DNA of 64,000 nucleotides, taken from JALCSJ01 sp036788835. Its GTDB lineage: Bacteria > Bacillota > Negativicutes > Acidaminococcales > Acidaminococcaceae. The stretch spans positions 35,054-99,053 of the forward strand of contig DAIQMR010000005.1 of the NCBI GenBank assembly GCA_036788835.1. Direction: 5' to 3'. Positions 55,850 through 63,983 of this stretch are shown piece after piece. The notes under the pieces are model-generated. The model did no database searches. It was not told the origin of the DNA and saw only the letters and a list, made by a program, of their open reading frames with translations. Each line of letters starts with the position of its first letter. Positions within the stretch are counted from its first letter, which is position 1. The position numbers and the translations under genes were made by a program.

Positions 55850-56593
55850 ATGGCTCTAGAAGGGAAAGTCGCTTTAGTTACTGGGGCTTCTCGGGGTATT
55901 GGTCGTGCTATTGCCTTGACTTTAGCTAAAAATGGTGCTGATATTGCTATTAATTTTGCCGGTAATATTGCAGCTGCCGAAGAAGTAGCCAAAGAAATTA
56001 CCGCTTTGGGACGCAAAGCCATCCTGGTTCAAGGCAGTGTAGCAGATTTTGAAGTTTGCCAGGCTATGGTCAATAAGGTTATTGCTGAACTGGGCAAAGT
56101 AGATATTTTAGTTAATAATGCCGGTATTACCAGAGATGGATTACTTATGCGTATGAGCAGTGAGGATTGGGATGCCGTTCTTACTACTAATCTTAAAGGT
56201 GTTTTCAATTGTACAAAAGCTGTTATAAAACCCATGATGAAGCAAAGAAGTGGTAAAATAGTTAACATGGCTTCTGTTGTGGGTGAAACCGGCAATGCCG
56301 GCCAGGCTAATTATTCCGCCGCTAAAGCCGGAGTTATTGGTTTCACTAAAACCATGGCCAAGGAAATTGCTTCCCGTGGTATTACCGTAAATGCAGTGGC
56401 ACCTGGTTTCATTGCCACTGATATGACGAAGGTCCTTCCCGATAAGGTGAGGGAAGAAATGGCCAAAGGCATTCCCCTGGGACGTGCCGGAGAGCCTCAA
56501 GATGTTGCCAATGCAGTTTTGTTCTTTGTTTCAGACAATGCTGCTTATATAACCGGTCAGGTTTTAAACGTGGACGGTGGCATGGTAATGTAA
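55850..56593 (+). CDS. fabG: 3-oxoacyl-ACP reductase
   Basis: 247-aa short-chain dehydrogenase. NADPH loop TGASRGIGRAIA, NNAG at about residue 88, catalytic Ser in MASVVGE and YSAAK. It reduces beta-ketoacyl-ACP. AAGGAGG precedes the ATG, overlapping the end of fabD. Confidence 0.97.
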   Translation: MALEGKVALVTGASRGIGRAIALTLAKNGADIAINFAGNIAAAEEVAKEITALGRKAILVQGSVADFEVCQAMVNKVIAELGKVDILVNNAGITRDGLLMRMSSEDWDAVLTTNLKGVFNCTKAVIKPMMKQRSGKIVNMASVVGETGNAGQANYSAAKAGVIGFTKTMAKEIASRGITVNAVAPGFIATDMTKVLPDKVREEMAKGIPLGRAGEPQDVANAVLFFVSDNAAYITGQVLNVDGGMVM

Positions 56594-56631
56594 TTTTTAA
56601 AGCCAGAAATTGTGGAAGGGGGTGAACCGAG

Positions 56632-56868
56632 ATGAGCGAACAAAGTACATTTGACAAGGTAAAAGCTATTACCGTTGAACAATTAAGCGTTTCTCCTGAT
56701 GATGTAAAGATGGAGTCTACTTTTATTGATGACTTGGGAGCTGACTCTCTGGATATTGTTGAATTAATCATGGCTTTCGAGGAAGAATTCAACACTGAAA
56801 TTCCTGATGAAGTAGCTGAAAAGATTCGTACTGTAAAAGACGCAGTTGAATTGCTGGATAAGAAATAA
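56632..56868 (+). CDS. acpP: Acyl carrier protein
   Basis: 78-aa acidic carrier with the phosphopantetheine site GADSLDIVEL (Ser about residue 38). GGGGGTGA precedes the ATG. Its position between fabG and fabK is usual for Firmicutes. The hairpin that follows may raise acpP mRNA relative to downstream genes. Confidence 0.97.
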   Translation: MSEQSTFDKVKAITVEQLSVSPDDVKMESTFIDDLGADSLDIVELIMAFEEEFNTEIPDEVAEKIRTVKDAVELLDKK

Positions 56869-56889
56869 TCTGCAATGATTATTAGCACA

Positions 56890-56920
56890 TTTCGGAAGGC
56901 CCATCCAGGGCTTTCCGAAA
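56890..56920 (+). terminator. Intra-operon hairpin after acpP
   Basis: Thirteen-bp stem (56890-56902 with 56908-56920, one G-U) with a 5-nt loop and only a weak T-run. It is probably a partial terminator or mRNA 3'-end stabiliser within the fab operon. Confidence 0.6.
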
Positions 56921-56957
56921 TTTATCCATGAATGTTGAATCCTGAAATGGGGGATAT

Positions 56958-57911
56958 TTGTTGAATTTACCAGTGCTGAAAATAGGGAATAAAACAGCAT
57001 CCGTTCCAATCATCCAAGGGGGAATGGCAATTAGGCTTTCTACAGCCCGTTTGGCAGGAACTGTAGCCAAAGAGGGCGGAGTGGGACTGATTGCTGCATC
57101 CGGGCTGCCTTTTGACCAATTGCGAAAAGAAATAAGGCTGGCCAGGAAGATTTCTGAGGGTAACGGGCTTATAGGCATCAATGTAATGGTAGCTGCCAAA
57201 GCTTTTAAGGGACTGATTACTACAGCCGCACAAGAAAAGGTGGACTTGATAGTTGCGGGCGCCGGATTTTCAAGAGATATGTTTGCTGTCGGGAAGGAAT
57301 ATAATGTCCCCATCGTGCCTATTGTTTCCTATGCTAAATTAGCTAAAATTTCCGAACGGTTGGGAGCTACTGCCATTGTGGTAGAAGGTACCGAAGCCGG
57401 AGGACATTTAGGAACACAAAGATCAATTAAAGATATTCTGCCGGAAATCATTTCGGTAGTTAAAATACCTGTAATTGCTGCCGGCGGTGCGATAACAGGC
57501 AGTGATGTGGCAGATTTGTTTAAGTTGGGAGCCAGCGGTGTGCAAATGGGCAGTAGGTTTGCCGCCAGCGAAGAGTCAAACGGCTCACCCTTCTTGAAAG
57601 AAATATATTTGAAAATGACCAAAGATGATGTGGTTCAGATAGACAGTCCTGTAGGTTTGAAGGGCAGAGCAGTTCTCACACCATTTTCCAAGGCGGTATT
57701 AGAGGGTCATCCTCCTAAACCGGTGGGCTGTGACGGCTGCCTGAAACATTGCTCTAGAAAATTCTGTATCATCAGAGCCTTGACCAGGGCTCAACAGGGC
57801 GACGTGGAAACGGGTCTGGTATTTACCGGGGCCAATATGTGGAAGATAAAAGAAATCCTTCCCGTCCATGAAATTTTTCGAAGATTAAAAGCAGAGCTTG
57901 CTCAAATATAA
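56958..57911 (+). CDS. fabK: Enoyl-ACP reductase II (FMN-dependent)
   Basis: 317-aa nitronate monooxygenase/FabK-family flavoprotein. IQGGMAIRLSTARLAG, a Gly-rich GGVGLIA, EGTEAGGHLG and the FMN phosphate loop AAGGAITGSDV. The C-terminal CDGCLKHCSRKFC is an unusual Cys cluster. It catalyses the last step of elongation in place of FabI. The start is TTG at 56958 or the adjacent TTG at 56961, after GGGGG. Confidence 0.9.
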   Translation: MLNLPVLKIGNKTASVPIIQGGMAIRLSTARLAGTVAKEGGVGLIAASGLPFDQLRKEIRLARKISEGNGLIGINVMVAAKAFKGLITTAAQEKVDLIVAGAGFSRDMFAVGKEYNVPIVPIVSYAKLAKISERLGATAIVVEGTEAGGHLGTQRSIKDILPEIISVVKIPVIAAGGAITGSDVADLFKLGASGVQMGSRFAASEESNGSPFLKEIYLKMTKDDVVQIDSPVGLKGRAVLTPFSKAVLEGHPPKPVGCDGCLKHCSRKFCIIRALTRAQQGDVETGLVFTGANMWKIKEILPVHEIFRRLKAELAQI

Positions 57912-57927
57912 ACGAGAGGTGATTCAT

Positions 57928-59175
57928 TTGAAGAGGCGAGTAGTAGTTACCGGATTAGGCGTAGTTACTCCTATTGGTATCGGTAAAGATGAATTTTGGA
58001 ATAATCTGATTGCCGGTAAATCCGGGGTAGGTCTGATTACTCAATTTGATACCACCGGGTTTGATTGTAAAATTGCAGGAGAAGTTAAGGACTTTGATTT
58101 CACCAAATATGGTGATAAAAAAGAAGGCAAGAGGATGGACAAGGTAACTCAATTTGCTGTAGCTACGGCTAAACTGGCAATTGAGGATGCTAAACTGGAT
58201 ATGACCAAGGAAACACCTGCACGGGTAGGTGTCTGTGTCGGTACCGGTATCGGCGGTATGCTGACATTTATCGAACAGTCCCAAAAGTATTTTGAAAAGG
58301 GACCAACTCGTGTGAGCCCATTCTTTATTCCTATGGAAATTCCTAATATGCCTGCCGCCCAGATTGCCATTAACTTCGGCATGAAAGGTCCTAATACTGC
58401 TATTGTAACTGCCTGTGCTACCGGCACTAACTGCATTGGTGATGCTTTGCGCACCATTCAATACGGTGATGCTGATGTAATGCTGGCCGGCGGGACCGAA
58501 GCGGCTATATCTACTTTAGCTGTGGCCGGTTTTGACAATATGAAGGCACTTTCCAGAAATAATGAACATCCTGAACAAGCTTCCTGTCCTTTCGACAAGA
58601 AACGCAGCGGTTTCGTTATGGGAGAAGGTTCCGGCATTATAGTATTGGAAGAATTGGAACATGCTAAAAAGAGAGGGGCTCATATTTATGCCGAGCTTAT
58701 TGGCTTTGCCATGAATTCTGATGCCTATCACATTACAGCTCCGGACCCTAGTGGCATAATGCCTGCTGAATGCATGCTTCAATGTATTAAAGATGCAGGT
58801 GTTGAACCGAAAGATGTTAGCTACGTGAATGCTCATGGTACATCTACTCATAGGAATGACTTAAATGAGACTTTAGCCTGCAAGAAGATTTTCGGTGACA
58901 GGGCTAAAGATGTTCCCATTAGTTCCAACAAGTCCATGACAGGGCATTTGTTAGGCGCTGCCGGCGGTATGGAAGCCGTTGCTACTTGTCTGACCATTGC
59001 TAATGATATTATTCCTCCTACCATCAACTACACAGAACCTGATTTAGAAGAGGGCATGGATCTGGATTATGTTCCCAATGTTGCCCGTAAGGCTGTGGTT
59101 AATGTAGCTTTGAGCAATAACTTTGGTTTTGGCGGACACAATGCTACTATTGCATTTAAAAAATATAATGATTAA
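57928..59175 (+). CDS. fabF: 3-oxoacyl-ACP synthase II
   Basis: 415-aa KAS II. KRRVVVTGLGVVTPIG at the start. The Cys-His-His triad is in TACATGTNCIG, NAHGTSTHRND and SMTGHLLGAAG. The start is taken as TTG 57928 because GAGGTGA lies 7 bp before it; the longer TTG 57898 start would overlap fabK. Confidence 0.97.
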   Translation: MKRRVVVTGLGVVTPIGIGKDEFWNNLIAGKSGVGLITQFDTTGFDCKIAGEVKDFDFTKYGDKKEGKRMDKVTQFAVATAKLAIEDAKLDMTKETPARVGVCVGTGIGGMLTFIEQSQKYFEKGPTRVSPFFIPMEIPNMPAAQIAINFGMKGPNTAIVTACATGTNCIGDALRTIQYGDADVMLAGGTEAAISTLAVAGFDNMKALSRNNEHPEQASCPFDKKRSGFVMGEGSGIIVLEELEHAKKRGAHIYAELIGFAMNSDAYHITAPDPSGIMPAECMLQCIKDAGVEPKDVSYVNAHGTSTHRNDLNETLACKKIFGDRAKDVPISSNKSMTGHLLGAAGGMEAVATCLTIANDIIPPTINYTEPDLEEGMDLDYVPNVARKAVVNVALSNNFGFGGHNATIAFKKYND

Positions 59176-59186
59176 GGTAAGCGATA

Positions 59187-59891
59187 ATGAATAAAAAACG
59201 CAGAGAGGCTTTAGAAAAATTTTGTGCTTCTTTGCAGCTGGGAATTAAGGGTTTAGAGCTGCTTAATGTGGCTCTGACTCACACTTCCTATGCTTACGAA
59301 GCCAAGGTTAAGCCCAGACCGGAATATAATCAGCGCCTGGAATTCTTAGGCGATTCGGTGCTGAGTCTGGTGGTCAGCACGTATATATATGATAAGTATA
59401 CGACAAAGGATGAAGGATATTTGTCCAAGCTCAGGGCGTTTCTGGTTTGTGAGAGTACCTTGGCCTATTTGGCTAATGGTATTAAGCTGGGGGATTATTT
59501 ACTCCTGGGCAAAGGGGAAATAAACCTGAATGGTGAGCATAATCCTTCTATTCTGGCAGATGCTTTTGAAGCAGTTATCGGGGCTTATTATTTATCGGCA
59601 GGTTTGACTAAGGTAAAAAAATTCCTGTATGATATTATGTTGAAAAACATTGATGCTTTGGCCAAAAATGGACTGGAACTTGACTACAAGACCAGGCTCC
59701 AAGAAATGGTGCAAAAGCAGGGTGCTGCCGAGATTGTGTACGAGGAGCTTTCTGCCCAGGGTCCGGCTCATGCCAAAACCTTTACCATGCGAGTTTTAAT
59801 CAATGGCAAGGAGTTTGGTACGGGGATAGGACACAGCAAAAAAGAAGCAGAGCAACAGGCGGCCAAGGTGACGCTGGAAGCCATCAAATAA
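59187..59891 (+). CDS. rnc: Ribonuclease III
   Basis: 234 aa. The endonuclease domain has the signature RLEFLGDSVLSLVVS (about residues 50-64) and ILADAFEAVIGA, with acidic metal ligands. A C-terminal double-stranded RNA-binding domain (about 165-234) includes GIGHSKKEAEQQAA. It processes rRNA and structured RNAs. It is the last gene of the fab operon before a terminator. Confidence 0.96.
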   Translation: MNKKRREALEKFCASLQLGIKGLELLNVALTHTSYAYEAKVKPRPEYNQRLEFLGDSVLSLVVSTYIYDKYTTKDEGYLSKLRAFLVCESTLAYLANGIKLGDYLLLGKGEINLNGEHNPSILADAFEAVIGAYYLSAGLTKVKKFLYDIMLKNIDALAKNGLELDYKTRLQEMVQKQGAAEIVYEELSAQGPAHAKTFTMRVLINGKEFGTGIGHSKKEAEQQAAKVTLEAIK

Positions 59892-59919
59892 AGACAGCTG
59901 ATTCATTCAGCTGTCTTTT
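59890..59919 (+). terminator. Terminator after rnc
   Basis: Ten-bp stem AAGACAGCTG (59891-59900) with CAGCTGTCTT (59908-59917) and short T-run, overlapping the rnc stop codon. Confidence 0.9.
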
Positions 59920-59950
59920 ATAGTATAGTATAAAAACAGATAACAAGAGC

Positions 59951-60126
59951 TGGCGGATAAATTGTCAGTCACTTCCGCAGGTTGTGAATTTACTCGCTAC
60001 TATCGCCGACTCATGTGGATATCAGTCCGCTATAGGTGCTGCGAACAGATATCCACTTCGTTCACGTCTCAGCAGCGTAGCAAATTAGCCAACCTGATAA
60101 ATGTTCCTGCCAATAGTTATCCGCCA
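59951..60126 (+). repeat. Dispersed intergenic repeat, copy 3 (long form)
   Basis: 176 bp bounded by a perfect 10-bp inverted repeat, TGGCGGATAA (59951-59960) / TTATCCGCCA (60117-60126). The left half (TTGTCAGTC, CGCAGGTTGTGAATTTACTC) and right end (TTCCTGCCAAT) match copy 2. An extra central stretch includes the inverted repeat TGGATATC / GATATCCA (about 60016-60054). No gene is supported in the 300-bp rnc to radical-SAM interval; it holds the rnc terminator and this repeat. Confidence 0.8.
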
Positions 60127-60191
60127 TCTCTTCTTTTGTCTACGTCAGCTAATTCTGTCTTTTAAACTATACAATAAATTAGGAGGTTTGT

Positions 60192-61193
60192 ATGAGTATT
60201 ATACCGGTGTTTATTCCACATGCTGGATGTCCTCATCAGTGTATATTCTGCAATCAGAAGACTATTAGCGGACAGGGGACAAACGGCCTGTCTGCTGCTA
60301 GAGCACAAATTGAAAAGTTTGCCGGCTATGTGAAGCCATCTTCTGACAATGAAATAGCTTTTTACGGTGGGTCATTTACAGCACTGCCTTTGGAGTTTCA
60401 GGAGCAGCTTTTGCAGTTGGCCCATGAATACATGGATAAAGGTTTGGCAGGTAAAATTCGTATGTCAACAAGACCGGACTATATTGACGACGTTAGACTA
60501 GACTTGCTGCAAAAGTATAATGTGGAAACGGTGGAATTAGGTGCTCAGTCCTTAGACGATAAGGTGCTTAAGCTTACTGAACGTGGTCACGATGCTAAAG
60601 CTGTAGAATTAGCAGTAGCCAGGTTAAAAGAACGTGGTTTTATTGTAGGGCTTCAGTTTATGCTGGGATTGCCCAGTCAAGATATGAATAGTGTAAAAAC
60701 TACTTTGGCTAAGGCTCTGGAACTGCAACCGGCCATTGCCAGAATTTATCCGGCACTAGTTGTTAAAAGCACGAAAATGGCTGACCAATACTTAGCCGGA
60801 ACCTACAAACCATTGACATTAGAGGAAGCTGTTGAACAGTCCTGGTATATGTATGAAGGACTAACTAAGGCTGGCATTAAGGTTATCCGTTTAGGCCTTC
60901 AACCGGACGAAGAGCTGTGCAAGCCCGGTAATATCCTGTCAGGACCTTTTCATCCGTCCTTTGGAGAATTGGTGAAATCTTATGGATATAGAATTAAAGT
61001 GCAAAAAATCATTGCTCAATTGCCTGAGGGAGTCTATACTATAGTTATTACCCATCCGCCCCACTTAGCATCCATAGTCCGTGGTATGCACAAGGCCAAT
61101 GTAAAGGCCTGGGAACAGGGTGGCAATATAAAAGTCAGGTTTCAGGAAGGAAAAGAATTTGGGGTGATCATCAATGACAGAAAAACTCTTTGA
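60192..61193 (+). CDS. Radical SAM protein (Elp3-like subgroup)
   Basis: 333 aa. CPHQCIFCNQ gives a CxxxCxxC 4Fe-4S/SAM motif at about residue 13, followed by FYGGSFTALP, MSTRPDYID and GAQSLDD. This is the Elp3/MiaB-like radical SAM core without the acetyltransferase domain, commonly found next to rnc in Firmicutes. The substrate is unknown. AGGAGG lies 5 bp before the ATG. The 3' end overlaps the next gene by 20 bp. Confidence 0.88.
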   Translation: MSIIPVFIPHAGCPHQCIFCNQKTISGQGTNGLSAARAQIEKFAGYVKPSSDNEIAFYGGSFTALPLEFQEQLLQLAHEYMDKGLAGKIRMSTRPDYIDDVRLDLLQKYNVETVELGAQSLDDKVLKLTERGHDAKAVELAVARLKERGFIVGLQFMLGLPSQDMNSVKTTLAKALELQPAIARIYPALVVKSTKMADQYLAGTYKPLTLEEAVEQSWYMYEGLTKAGIKVIRLGLQPDEELCKPGNILSGPFHPSFGELVKSYGYRIKVQKIIAQLPEGVYTIVITHPPHLASIVRGMHKANVKAWEQGGNIKVRFQEGKEFGVIINDRKTL

Positions 61194-62364
61194 ACAAGAT
61201 TCTATGCTAAAAGAATGTGATGCAACAGTAGTTAGCTGTGAACCGCAAGGGGATAAGTATTCGGTGGTTTTGGACAGAACCGTCATTTTCCCGGAGGGAG
61301 GAGGGCAACTATCTGATCAGGGCAAGATTAATGATGCAGTAGTTTCCCACGCTTCCACCAAAGATGACGTAGTATATCACTTAACTAACCAGCCTTTTAC
61401 ACCCGGTGCGCAAGTTCATGTAACCCTAGATTGGCCTATAAGGTTGGACAGAATGCAGCAACACACAGGAGAGCATATTTTATCCTATGCTTTTTGGAAA
61501 TCCTGCGGTGCTAACAATATAGGCTTTCATATGAATGAGACCATGGTAACTATCGATTTGGACAAAGAAGTTACCAGGGAAGAAGTGGCCAGGGCAGAGC
61601 TCATGGCCAACGAAGAAATATGGCAGGATAAGCCCATTCGAGTTGATTATTTGCCTGACACAGAGGTAGCCAAGCTGCCGATGCGTAAGAAAAATGAAAA
61701 GATTCATGGGACGTTAAGAGTGGTTACTGTTGAAAACGGTGATATCTGCACTTGCTGCGGAACTCATCCACATTCCACGGGCATGCTTGGTTTAATCAAA
61801 GTATTGCGTTTTGAAAGGCATAAGGAAGGCACCAGGGTTGAATTTAACTGTGGAGCCAGAGCATTGAAGGATATGCAGCTAAGAACCGAGACTTTGGAAG
61901 ACACTAGCAACATGCTGTCGGTAAAAGTGGAAGAAGTACCCGAAGCAGTAAAAAAATTAAAGGCGGAAATCATTGAACTAATAGCTAAGAACAAAGAAAA
62001 AACCTTGGAAATGTTCAAGGTGCAATTGCCTGAACTTTTGGCCAAGGCTCCTGTGAATAAGGAAGGTACGAAAGTACTATTCGTTACAGAAGAGTGCGAC
62101 GCCAAAGACGTGAAGGCTTTGTCCAAGCTGCTGTTAGAACAGGAAAATCTTCTTATTGCCATTGTTGCTCATAGTGGGGAAAGAGTTATTTATCAATTTG
62201 CTTTAGGCAAAAATACTAAAGGAAATTGTCGCGACTACTGCAATATTGCTAATGAAGTATTTGGCGGCAAGGGTGGCGGCAATGAAACTTTTGCTCAGGG
62301 TGGGTGTAATTTCCGTGCCGATTGGCAGGAAAAATCCAATGAGCTTAAGGAGAAACTTGCATGA
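61174..62364 (+). CDS. Alanyl-tRNA editing protein with DHHA1 domain (AlaX-L-like)
   Basis: 396 aa, equivalent to the editing and C-terminal parts of AlaRS without the synthetase. FPEGGGQLSDQG (about residues 34-45), zinc/editing motifs HTGEHIL (about 97) and CTCCGTHPH (about 193), a helical linker, then a DHHA1 domain with FGGKGGGNETFAQGG. It hydrolyses Ser- or Gly-tRNA-Ala. It overlaps the radical SAM gene by 20 bp and the next gene by 4 bp. Confidence 0.9.
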   Translation: MTEKLFEQDSMLKECDATVVSCEPQGDKYSVVLDRTVIFPEGGGQLSDQGKINDAVVSHASTKDDVVYHLTNQPFTPGAQVHVTLDWPIRLDRMQQHTGEHILSYAFWKSCGANNIGFHMNETMVTIDLDKEVTREEVARAELMANEEIWQDKPIRVDYLPDTEVAKLPMRKKNEKIHGTLRVVTVENGDICTCCGTHPHSTGMLGLIKVLRFERHKEGTRVEFNCGARALKDMQLRTETLEDTSNMLSVKVEEVPEAVKKLKAEIIELIAKNKEKTLEMFKVQLPELLAKAPVNKEGTKVLFVTEECDAKDVKALSKLLLEQENLLIAIVAHSGERVIYQFALGKNTKGNCRDYCNIANEVFGGKGGGNETFAQGGCNFRADWQEKSNELKEKLA

Positions 62365-63377
62365 ATGCAATAAGGGAAAAAATGGAGAACAAAAACATCC
62401 ATTTATCCGGTAATTTATATTTTGTGAAGGCTACTTCAGCTATGGCACAGGGTCTGTTCTGTTCTTTGTTGATAGGACTGATTTTGTCCACCGTTGGTCA
62501 GAAGTGTGGCATCGAGTTTTTGGTTACTGTCGGGAAATTCGCCATGAGTATGCTGGGAGCCTGTATTGGGGCCAGTATTGCGGTGGCCTTGGAAGCACCT
62601 AACCTGGTAGTGTTTTCCTGTATTATTACCGGTTTTATCGGCAATAAGCTGGGTGGTCCCGTGGGTGCCTATTTGGCTACTGTGATTAGTTGTGAGCTTG
62701 GTAAGCTGGTTTCTAAGGAAACCAAGGTAGATATTTTAGTGACACCCTGCGTGACGATTTTAAGCGGTGCATTGGTAGCCAGTTTTATCGCTCCCGGCAT
62801 TGCAGAGGTGATGAAGTTGTGCGGCGTTATTATCATGGATGCTACGGAGCTACATCCTTTCTTTATGGGGATGACAGTTTCGGCCATCATGGGGATTTTG
62901 CTGACATTACCAATTTCCAGTGCGGCCATCAGCATTATGATTGGCCTGGGTGGTTTAGCCGGCGGTGCGGCAACTGTAGGCTGCTGCTGCCAGATGGTAG
63001 GCTTTGCGGTGGCCAGCTACCGGGAAAATAAAGTCTCCGGACTTTTATCCCAGGGACTGGGTACATCCATGCTGCAAATAGGTAATATTGTCAAGAATCC
63101 CTATATATGGGTACCGCCCACAATAAGCAGTATTATTCTTGGACCGGTGGGAACATTGGTCTTCAAGATGCAGAACGTTCCTGCCGGCAGCGGCATGGGA
63201 ACCTGCGGTTTGGTAGGACAGTTTACTACCATTACCGCTATGGGTGCTTCTTCTGATGTGCTCATGAAAATCGGTCTGCTGCATTTTCTTCTGCCTGCCG
63301 TGGTGACTTTAGTAATTTCTGAAGTCATGCGCAAATCCGGCCTGATAAAATTTGGAGACCAAAAGTTAGACGCATAA
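62361..63377 (+). CDS. PTS EIIC-like / PfoR-domain membrane protein
   Basis: 338-aa, very hydrophobic, Gly-rich protein with about nine or ten membrane segments, matching the PTS_EIIC_2 (PfoR) family. No EIIA/EIIB domain or partner gene is nearby, so it is probably not an active sugar PTS; the substrate is unknown. It starts within the last codons of the AlaX-like gene (4-bp overlap). Confidence 0.75.
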   Translation: MNAIREKMENKNIHLSGNLYFVKATSAMAQGLFCSLLIGLILSTVGQKCGIEFLVTVGKFAMSMLGACIGASIAVALEAPNLVVFSCIITGFIGNKLGGPVGAYLATVISCELGKLVSKETKVDILVTPCVTILSGALVASFIAPGIAEVMKLCGVIIMDATELHPFFMGMTVSAIMGILLTLPISSAAISIMIGLGGLAGGAATVGCCCQMVGFAVASYRENKVSGLLSQGLGTSMLQIGNIVKNPYIWVPPTISSIILGPVGTLVFKMQNVPAGSGMGTCGLVGQFTTITAMGASSDVLMKIGLLHFLLPAVVTLVISEVMRKSGLIKFGDQKLDA

Positions 63378-63398
63378 ATGCACCAATAATACAAATTT

Positions 63399-63445
63399 AT
63401 AGGTCGTATGTCCGCCAAAATAAAAATGGCGGACATACGACCTAT
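63399..63445. repeat. Perfect 19-bp-arm palindrome, related to the shared leader arm
   Basis: Arms 63399-63417 and 63427-63445 are perfect inverted repeats around a 9-nt A-rich loop. The right arm TGGCGGACATACGACCTAT differs from the leader arm at 13531 and 38057 by one base over its first 18. A T-rich stretch follows, so it may also terminate the upstream gene. The remaining DNA up to 63629 is AT-rich with no clear feature. Confidence 0.75.
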
Positions 63446-63629
63446 TATTTTGGATGAAAATTTTCTATTATAGAAACAAAGATAAAGATGCAACATATAA
63501 AAGTTGGGAAAAGAAGAATCCTGCAATATAGAAATAATAAAATTATATTTATTTTTAAACATTTGTTACAAAGAAGATGTTAATTGATGCAATGTATAGG
63601 TCACATTGGCTGTATTGGAGGACTATGCC

Positions 63630-63983
63630 ATGCCATATATGAAGAGCATTGAAGTATATAAGATTTATTACTGCCTAAATATGATGTGTCCAGTACAATC
63701 GTTATTTCTTTTATATATGACAATGGGTAAAGGACTACAGTTGGGAGAAGCTTTATTACTATTTTCCATTTATAACATAACTACAGTAATTTTTGAAGTT
63801 CCCTCAGGATATTTAGCGGAAATAATAGGCTATAAGAAAACAATGCTTATGGGGGCAACAGCAGGATTTATAAGTTTTATTCTCATGTATGTGTGTAAAA
63901 GCTTTTTCTTTATGGTTAGCATGGTAGTACTGCAAGGCATAGGTGGGGGGTGCGGACATTTTCTTGGACCTTCATACCGCTAA
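63630..63983 (+). CDS. MFS transporter, N-terminal part (truncated or frameshifted)
   Basis: 117 codons covering about four membrane helices of a major facilitator. FEVPSGYLAEIIGYKKTML contains the loop 2-3 motif (GxxxDxxGrk-like). It stops at TAA 63981, far short of the ~400 aa of the family, just after a run of six G (63946-63951). A frameshift there, natural or from sequencing, or a real truncation is possible; the window ends 17 bp later. TTGGAGG supports ATG 63630 over TTG 63606. Confidence 0.6.
   Translation: MPYMKSIEVYKIYYCLNMMCPVQSLFLLYMTMGKGLQLGEALLLFSIYNITTVIFEVPSGYLAEIIGYKKTMLMGATAGFISFILMYVCKSFFFMVSMVVLQGIGGGCGHFLGPSYR

Noticed and set aside
59962..60165. 67-codon open frame after rnc
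   Set aside because: It lies inside dispersed repeat copy 3 and beyond; the matching region of copy 2 does not keep the same protein.
62361..63377. A functional sugar PTS operon
   Set aside because: Only an EIIC-like membrane domain is present, without EIIA, EIIB or sugar-metabolism genes nearby.
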